A DNA stretch of 64,000 bases from Armigeres subalbatus (lineage: Eukaryota; Arthropoda; Insecta; Diptera; Culicidae): NCBI RefSeq assembly GCF_024139115.2, contig NC_085140.1:229926352-229990351 (forward strand). The letters run 5' to 3'. Positions 57,191 to 64,000 of this stretch are shown in pieces. Within the stretch, counting starts at the first letter, position 1; the number at the start of each line of letters is the position of its first letter. The notes beneath the pieces are model-generated. The model was given only the letters and a program-made list of their open reading frames with translations. It made no database searches and was not told where the DNA came from. Position numbers and translations under genes: made by a program.

Positions 57191-57421
57191 ACAGTAGACG
57201 TTCGATAACTGCAAGTCATTTAACTGCAATGCTTTTTAACTGCAATTCGATAGTTGCAACAGTTTTGCAGTTATCGGACCGCTAAACTTCAAACTGATGT
57301 CAGACTCAATGACAGCTGCATTACGCTGCACATTTAGATGCACTTTTATTGCATCTGACGTCAATTGACAATTGTTTGACGTCTAGAATGCGTTGCAGTT
57401 GTCGAACGGCATTCGTTAACT
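57191..57421. mobile_element. About 230-bp mariner/pogo-like MITE
   Basis: The left end reads CAGTAGACGTTCGATAACTG and the right end in reverse complement reads GCCGTTCGACAACTGCAA. AACTGCAA words recur inside, and the centre has TGACGTCAATTGACA. The CAGTAG start next to TA suits a pogo/mariner relative. Confidence 0.65.
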
Positions 57422-57892
57422 GAAAAGTAAACATCAGTCACTAGTCCCTGTTAAGTTGACTCTTCTATTTATATTTTTAACCATTCTTCATGAATCATAT
57501 GCAATAAATGAATATTCTTCTTATTCTTTTATTTTAAAACTAATTCAAAGGCTCAGATGTGGAGAAGCATAACGGAGTCGAAATTATTAAATTCAACATT
57601 TGGTTAGCAAACATTACCGCTGCGCAATGGTTAAACTCATTGGTAGGGGAACTGTTCCGTTTTCAATCTCACTGAACATATATTCATCTCATCGCGAAAC
57701 AAAGAAATACGGCACCAATTTCGTCGTATCTTTTTGCAAATATGCGTGCTCACTGCTGGAAAAAATCACAAAAATAATAAACAAACCAAATACCTTTGCA
57801 TTTCTTTGTTTTTCGTGAGACCAATATCGGAGCTATGAGATGAAGTCCAGGAGCAGTAACCCTATATCTTAAGACCAATCTCTCCCCGATCA

Positions 57893-60800
57893 ATTTCATT
57901 TCATTTATTTAGTTAACATCTAAACAGATAACACTGAATCAACAATTTGACGCCACAATGCACGGTTCGAGGCCGCAGCTCTCCATCCTCGGATACGCCC
58001 CACGCTCGCCAAGTCGTTTTGCACCTGGTCTGCCCATCTCGCTCGCTGCGCTCCACGCCGTCTCGTACCTGCCGGATCGGAAGCGAACACCATCTTTGCA
58101 GGGTTGCTGTCCGGCATTTATGCAACATGTCCTGTCCATCGTACCCTTCCTGCTTTAGCTACCTTCTGGATACTGGGTTCGCCGTAGAGTTGGGCGAGCT
58201 CATAATTCATTCTTCGCCGCCACACACCGTCTTCTTGCACACCGCCAAAGATGGTTCTAAGCACCCGTCTCTCGAATACTCCGAGTGCTTGCAAGTCCTC
58301 CTCGAGCATTGTCCATGTTTCATGTCCGTAGAGGACAACCGGTCTTATAAGCGTCTTGACACATTTGGTGCGGTGGCAAATCTTTTTCGACCGCAGTTTC
58401 TTCTGGAGCCCGTAGTAGGCCCGACTTCCACAGATGATGCGCCTTCGTATTTCACGACTAACGTTGTTGTCAGCCGTTAGCAAGGATCCGAGGTAGACGA
58501 TTTCCTCGACCACCTCGAAGGTATCCCCGTCTATCGTAACACTGCTTCTCAGGCGGGCCCTGTCGCGCTCGGTTCCACCCACAAGCATGTACTTTGCCTT
58601 TGACGCATTTACCACCAGTCCAACTTTTGTTGCTTCACGTTTCAGGCGGGTGTACAGTTCTGCCACCTTTGCAAATGTTCGGTCGACAATGTCCATGTCA
58701 TCCGCGAAGCAAATAAATTGACTGGATCTGTTGAAAATCGTACCCCGGCTGTTACACCCGGCTCTCCGCATGACACCTTCCAGCGCAATGTTGAACAACC
58801 GGCACGAAAGTCCATCACCTTGTCTTAGTCCCCGGCGCGATTCGAACGAACTGGAGTGTTCGCCCGAAATCTTCACACAGTTTTGCACACCATCCACCGT
58901 TGCTTTGATCAGTCTGGTAAGCTTCCCAGGGAAGCTGTTCTCGTCCATAATTTTCCATAGCTCTACGCGGTCTATACTGTCGTATGCCGCCTTGAAATCA
59001 ACGAACAGATGGTGCGTTGGGACCTGGTATTCACGGTATTTTGGAAGGATTTGCCATACAGTAAAGATCTGGTCCGTTGTCGAGCGGCCGTCAACGGAGC
59101 CGGCTTGATAACTTCCCACGAACTCGTTCACTAATGGTGACAGACGACGGAAGATGATCTGGGATATCACTTTGTAGGCGGCATTAAGGATGGTGATCTC
59201 TCGAAAGTTTTCACACTCCAGTTTGTCGCCTTTCTTGTAGATGGGGCATATAACCCCTTCCTTCCACTCCTCCGGTAGCTATTCGGTTTCCCAGATTCTG
59301 ACTATCAGTTTGTGCAGGCAAGTGGCCAGCTTTTCCGGGCCCATCTTGATGAGCTCAGCTCCGATACCATCCTTACCAGCTGCTTTATTGGTCTTTAGCT
59401 GTTGAATGGCATCCTTAGCTTCCCTTAAGGTGGGGGCTGGTTGGCTTCCATCGTCCGCTGAACTGGCATAGTCATCTCCTCCGCTGCCTTGAATTTCACT
59501 GCCTGTACTCTCAGCGCCATTCAGATGATCCTCGTAGTGCTGCTTCCACCTTTCGATCACCACACGTTCGTCCGTCAAGATGCTCCCATCCTTATCCCGG
59601 CACATTTCGGCTCGCGGCACGAAGCCTTTGCGGGATGCGTTGTGCTTCTGATAGAACTTGCGTGTATCTTGAGAACGGCACAGCTGTTCCATCTCCTCGC
59701 ACTCCGCTTCTTCCAGGCGGCGTTTCTTCTCCTGAAAAAGGCGGGTCTGCTGTCTCCGCTTCCGTCTATAACGTTCCACGTTCTGCCGGGTACCTTGCTG
59801 CAGCGCGACCGCCCGCGCTGCGTCCTTCTCCTCCAGAATCTGTCTGCACTATTCGTCGAACCAATCGTTCCGTCGACTTCGACCCATATACCCGACGTTG
59901 TTCTCCGCTGCGTCGTTAATATCTGCTTTCACTGTATTCCAGCAGTCCTCAAGAGGGGCCCCATCGAGCTCACCCTCTTCCGGCAACGCTGCCTCGAGAT
60001 GCTGCGCGTATGCAGTGGCGACATCAGGTTGCTTCAGTCGCTCTAGGTCGTACCGCGGCGGTCGTCGGTACCGAACATTGTTGATGACGGATAGTTTTGG
60101 GCGCGTTTAACCATCACCAGATAGTGGTCAGAGTCGATGTTAACGCCACGATATGTCCTGACGTCGATAATGTCGGAGAAGTGCCGTCCATCAATCAGAA
60201 CGTAGTCGATATGTGATTCAGTCTGCAGTGGTGATCTCCAGGTGTACCGATACATATTCTTGGAGGCGGCGAAATTAATTAGTCGTAGGCCGTTTTCGTT
60301 TGTCAGCCGGTGAGCGCTGAACTTTCCAATAGTCGGTCTAAACTCCTCCTCTTGGCCAACCTGAGCGTTCAAATCTCCTATGATGATTTTGACGTCGTGG
60401 CTTGGGCAGCTGTCGTACTCACGTTCCAGCTGCGCGTAGAATGCGTCCTTATCATCATCAGTGCTTCCGGAGTGTGGGCTGAGGACGTTGATTATGCTGA
60501 AGTTGAAGAACCGGCGTTTGATCCTCAACCTGCACATTCTTTCATTGATCGGCCACCACCCGATCACGCGCCTTTGCATATCGCCCATCACTATGAAAGC
60601 TGTTCCCAGCTCGTGTGTGTTGCCGCAGCTCTGGTAGATGGTATGATTACCTCTAAACGTTCGCACCATTGATCCCTTCCAACAAACCTCCTGCAGCGCT
60701 ACGATGCCGAATCCACGGTCCTTGAGCACATCAGCGAGTATGCGTGTGCTCCCGATGAAGTTGAGAGATGTGCAGTTCCACGAACCGAGTTTCCAATTGC

Positions 60801-61330
60801 TAGTCCCTTTTCGTCGCAGTGGTCTTCGCCGATGGTTCCGGTCCGTACTCTCTTGTTGATTGTTCGTTGCTTATGATTTTTTAAAGGCTGGCTTGCAGGG
60901 CCTGACACCAAACCCCCTAAATTTCCGGAGGACCATTCCTCCTTATTTCCGGTGGACCATGGTGCACAGTTTCACTTTGAGTCCCTCGCTGGCACTCGGA
61001 CGATGATCAGCCCCCCCTAACATGGAGAACAGACGCTGTTGTGAGCCGATCCTGACATGGAGAACAGACGCTCAATAAGATTTGCACAAGGAGCAAACCC
61101 CCCCTTCCCTGTCAGCATACGACCATAGTTCCCACCGGGGTTGGTTACCCGATCTTCCCTAAGGTTGCTCGTATCCCGGCCAGCACCGCGGGGAGGTAGG
61201 GATAGGAGTTGCTGGGTAAGAGGCTAAGGACCGCGAGATGGGGTCTATTTTATTCCTTCAGGTACGCGAAGTACCAATGGTACGCTTTACCCAGCATTTG
61301 CCGTGCCCCCGATCAATTTACTTTTGTTTT
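57893..61330 (-). pseudogene. Nearly complete RTE-like (JAM1-type) LINE
   Basis: One long ORF2-like protein on the minus strand. The endonuclease starts near 60780 (NWKLGSWNC, GIVALQEVCW, IIIGDLNAQVG, SHIDYVLI, IDSDHYLVMVK). A linker follows (ERYRRKRRQQTRL, KTNKAAGKDGIGAELIK). The reverse transcriptase is at 59170-58118 with FVDFKAAYDSIDR, RRGLRQGDGLSCRLFN, CFADDMDIVDR (catalytic FADD) and GLVVNASKAKYMLVGG, then YGHETW and GRVRWTGHVA. Only about three lesions are apparent: a frameshift near 60050, and stops near 59848 and 59280. The 3' end is a TAAATGAAATGAAATTG tail at about 57893. Upstream GC-rich sequence to 61330 is likely 5' UTR. RTE assignment is from remembered motifs. Confidence 0.88.
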
Positions 61331-61539
61331 GTTATACTTTGTGGATTTGAATGTATATTAGCAAAATTCGTAGAAATTTAGTTAGATATATGAGAATTTA
61401 CAAATTGATTGTTTGAGCTCGAAAAACGATGAAATTACAAAATTCAAGACAAAAGGATTTTTGAAAACCTGATGATTTTTTATCGCATTTCCAAGTATGA
61501 TATTATCAAACCATTTTTATCTACCTATGACATGATCAC

Positions 61540-61610
61540 ACCAAGACCATGCTGGAAGTGGCTGAGTTATATCCCCGGTTCGGTCTAGGAAATTTTTAAG
61601 TTGAATATTT
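61540..61610 (+). repeat. Feilai-like SINE fragment
   Basis: ACCAAGACCATGCTGGAAGTGG with a B-box-like CCCCGGTTCGGTCTAGG is a diverged head of the same SINE type as 31022-31300. Confidence 0.5.
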
Positions 61611-62376
61611 TCACGGCATACCTATGTGAGTTGATTTTTTAGTTTTGTTAGTAAGGATCTGTAAAGATCTGTTTTACTGAGTTTTGGCAAATATTAGCGG
61701 GGCTTAATCATTGGTAAAGCTTTTAACGGTTCTGATCATTATTCATCTAGATTCTTTCCTTTAGATAGATGAATGAAAGTGAAGCTCATTGATCACTTCA
61801 AAGTTTGGTGGTTGTACCAAGAATTAAAAATAAGTGTCGTTTAGAAGAAAATGCATTTGGAGTATGGTTTTCGTTTATTGGTTAACTATTCTGACCTGTG
61901 GGGAATTTTGTTGAAATTCTTCACAAAACTACCCTGGATCTGATCGTCCACATTTTGTGTTTGCGTTTTCTCATGGTGGTATTTGGCTTGACTTAGGGCT
62001 TGACCCAATAATAATGCGTTATTGAAAGTGATTGTCAATAGCAATAAAAAATTCAAATTAGTAATGAATTTCTGGTAAAAATAATCGTTTCTAATAAATA
62101 TTTCTCCAAACTTACGCATTGCAATATCATAGAAAACTGGCGTGTTAATATTTGTTATAAAAATGGGGTAAAAACTAAGCTGCTGTTTCAAAGAGCCATA
62201 TCATTTGTAGTAAAATGAATTTGGTTTTAGGTTGAATCACTCGTTCTCATTAACTACTCATCGCAGCGATATGGTTACTAAGACAAAATACAGCAAACTT
62301 TTTTTTTTAATTTTTATTCGCTAGCTATTTCTTTCTATTTCCAGCCAGCTTCAGCATGGTGCACTTTGTTGACTTA
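61611..62376. other. Intronic sequence, nothing recognised
   Basis: AT-rich DNA with no supportable gene. Confidence 0.4.
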
Positions 62377-62580
62377 TACACTCAACCCTCTTTTTACGTC
62401 ACTTATTGGGGGGACGTAAACCGAATGGGACGTAAAAAGAATTTTTGCAAAAAAATTCTAGTACTTCACTTAATTTATTGATAGTGAGGATACATCAAAA
62501 ACATACAGGATCAAATACATTCACTTGCGTCTTACATGAGGTATTGTAAGATCTCTCCGAATCCAGCAGATGTTATAAGA

Positions 62581-63053
62581 TCTCCAAATTGTCCTGGAGT
62601 TTGAATCAAATGGTCTACCGAATCAACCAAAGCCTACATGATGTCCCAAGTCGTGGTATCAACTCAATTATGTCCTCCGAGGATTTGTCTTTCACTTGCG
62701 TCTCAAAACAAGACATATGAGGTGTTGTAAGATCTCCAAATTGTCCTGAAGTTTGAATCAAATGGTCCACCGAATCAACCAAGGCTTCCATGATGTCTCC
62801 AGTCTCGGTGTAAACCCAATTTTGTCCTCCGATTATTTGTCTTTCACATCCGTCTTCAATTCTTGCATGTTTGAAGTTGTAAGATCTCCAAATCGTCCTG
62901 GAGTTTGAATCAAATGGTCTACCGAATCAACCAAGGCTTCCATGATGTCCCCAGTCTCGGTGTCAACCCAATTTTGTCCTCCGATCCGTCCTGGAGTTTG
63001 AATCAAATGGTCTACCGGAGCAATCAAGGCTTCCATTATGTGCCCGGCCACGA
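62581..63053 (-). repeat. 152-bp tandem repeats, three and a part
   Basis: TCTCCAAAT(T/C)GTCCTG begins units at 62581, 62733 and 62885 (152 bp each), then a shortened copy near 62983. The unit includes TTTGAATCAAATGGTCTACC, GCTTCCATGATGTC and AATTTTGTCCTCCGA. On the minus strand one frame reads GDIMEALVDSVDHLIQTPGR. Confidence 0.85.
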
Positions 63054-63579
63054 AGTTTAGACTTTAGATATTTCTTCGATGACCTGGAGTGGAATAATTG
63101 TTAAATGCGTATCTAATATGGATCTATGGATCAAATGGGATGAACCATTTAAAAATAATAATCCTGTAGACCTAAAGACCAGTACTCCATGACTTTCTTA
63201 AATTACCTGGAATGGAACAATAGTTGAAGAGGTATCCAATTTAGTCCCATGGATAAAAACGGGTATGAGCAATTTTTTTGAAGAAATAACAGCCTTTTGG
63301 TTACGCTTTACGTGATCGTAAAGCTTATAATTCAGGGATGGATGATATTCATGGATGATTTGCAATGGAAAAATAGTTGAAGCCGTATTCACTTTGGTTC
63401 TATGAATCAAAAAGGTCATGGCCCATATGAATTGCCGAATTTAGTCACAATCAAATTGCTAGAACCATCCCTACAAACATTTTAGTTTTATGCTGATTTT
63501 ACCGAAGTTATGTAGAGCAAATAATGGTTTTCATGACCGTTATAGAACTAAAAATGTTCCTTGGGATGATTGTCTGACT

Positions 63580-64000
63580 TGTGCTGCGCAGGTTGTTACT
63601 GGGGTTGCTGGGGACATCATGAAGGCCTTGGTTGATTCGGCAAACCATTTGATTCAAGCTCCAGGACAATTTGGAGATCTTACAACAACTCTTATGCCTG
63701 GAATTGAAACGCAAGTGAAAAATAGTTGTGCTGATACCGCGGCTGGGGACATCATGGAAGCCTCGGTTGATTCGGCAGACCATTTGATTCAAACTCTAGG
63801 ACGATTTGGAGATCTTACCACATCTCATATGTCTGGATTTGAGACGCAAGTGAAAGAAAATTACTCGGAGGACATAACTGGGTTGATACCGCTGCTATGG
63901 ACGTCACGGAAGCCTTGGTGGATTCGGCAGACCATTTGATTCAAACTCCAGGATGATTCGGAGATCTTATTACATCTTATATGTCTGGATTTGAGACCCA
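63580..64000 (+). repeat. Inverted block of the 152-bp repeat family
   Basis: GGGGACATCATG(A/G)A(A/G)GCC occurs at about 63610 and 63745 (135 bp, in frame) and ATGGACGTCACGGAAGCC at about 63897 (152 bp). The frame 63490-63939 reads AGDIMKALVDSANHLIQ and AGDIMEASVDSADHLIQ. The units are the reverse complement of those at 62581-63053. Confidence 0.85.

Larger units (their letters stand above)
62379..64000. mobile_element. Left part of an element with opposed repeat blocks (runs off the window)
   Basis: It starts CACTCAACCCTCTTTTTACG and shortly after shows an inverted GGGACGTAAAAAGAA, a terminal structure I recall from mosquito TIR elements. Inside are a block of units in one orientation (62581-63053), an AT-rich centre with ATGGATGATATTCATGGATG, and a block in the opposite orientation (63580-64000). 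The right end is beyond the window. Confidence 0.6.

Noticed and set aside
57947..58480. Plus-strand frame of 177 codons
   Set aside because: It is antisense to the RTE-like reverse transcriptase, which carries the recognisable motifs.

Overview
The window is eukaryotic and almost certainly from a culicine mosquito, most likely Aedes. The reasons are Feilai-like tRNA-derived SINEs, RTE/JAM1-, I- and Jockey-type LINEs, a BEL/Pao element, many TIR elements, and a host gene whose exons match the insect GABA-B receptor subunit 1 as I remember it. The species cannot be fixed from the sequence alone.

The single convincing host gene runs on the minus strand through most of the window. Seven exons can be placed to the base (5' to 3': 53241-53406, 44826-45077, 29416-29565, 27645-27787, 10918-11041, 6738-6854, 6433-6640). 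All have canonical GT/AG junctions and mutually compatible phases. They encode the second half of the venus-flytrap ligand domain through TM4 and extracellular loop 2. The 5' exons (signal peptide, lobe 1) and 3' exons (TM5-7, tail) lie outside. The seven exons total 1,160 bp, while the six introns range from 97 bp to 16.6 kb.

The rest is a layered transposon record inside the introns. 0-5 kb: an inverted minisatellite, inverted copies of a TIR element, and small TTAA and CACAG-ended elements. 7-9.5 kb: a TAA-flanked element, a 17-bp tandem array, and a TA element nested in another repeat. 11-20 kb: SINEs, foldback elements, and a possible small broken gene at 12.2 kb. 20.5-25.7 kb: a TIR element holding a SINE, then a decayed BEL/Pao pol. 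30-33 kb: a purine tract, a SINE and hairpin elements. 33.5-42 kb: a minus-strand LINE carrying RNase H, cut by three separate hAT-like insertions with 8-bp target duplications, the largest of which carries a Jockey-type fragment. 43 kb: a 763-bp TA element with about 300-bp inverted arms. 46.3-49.6 kb: a plus-strand LINE split by a 1.2-kb TIR element. 49.6-52.8 kb: a minus-strand LINE split by a 1.8-kb PIF/Harbinger-like element. 57.9-61.3 kb: a nearly complete RTE-like LINE. 62.4 kb to the end: the left end of an element built of roughly 152-bp repeats in two opposed blocks.

The most useful result is that removing each insertion plus one target-site copy restores the LINE reading frame at the junction, in five separate cases. 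This fixes exact element ends and the relative order of insertion. I see no prokaryotic features, CRISPR array, operon or rRNA.
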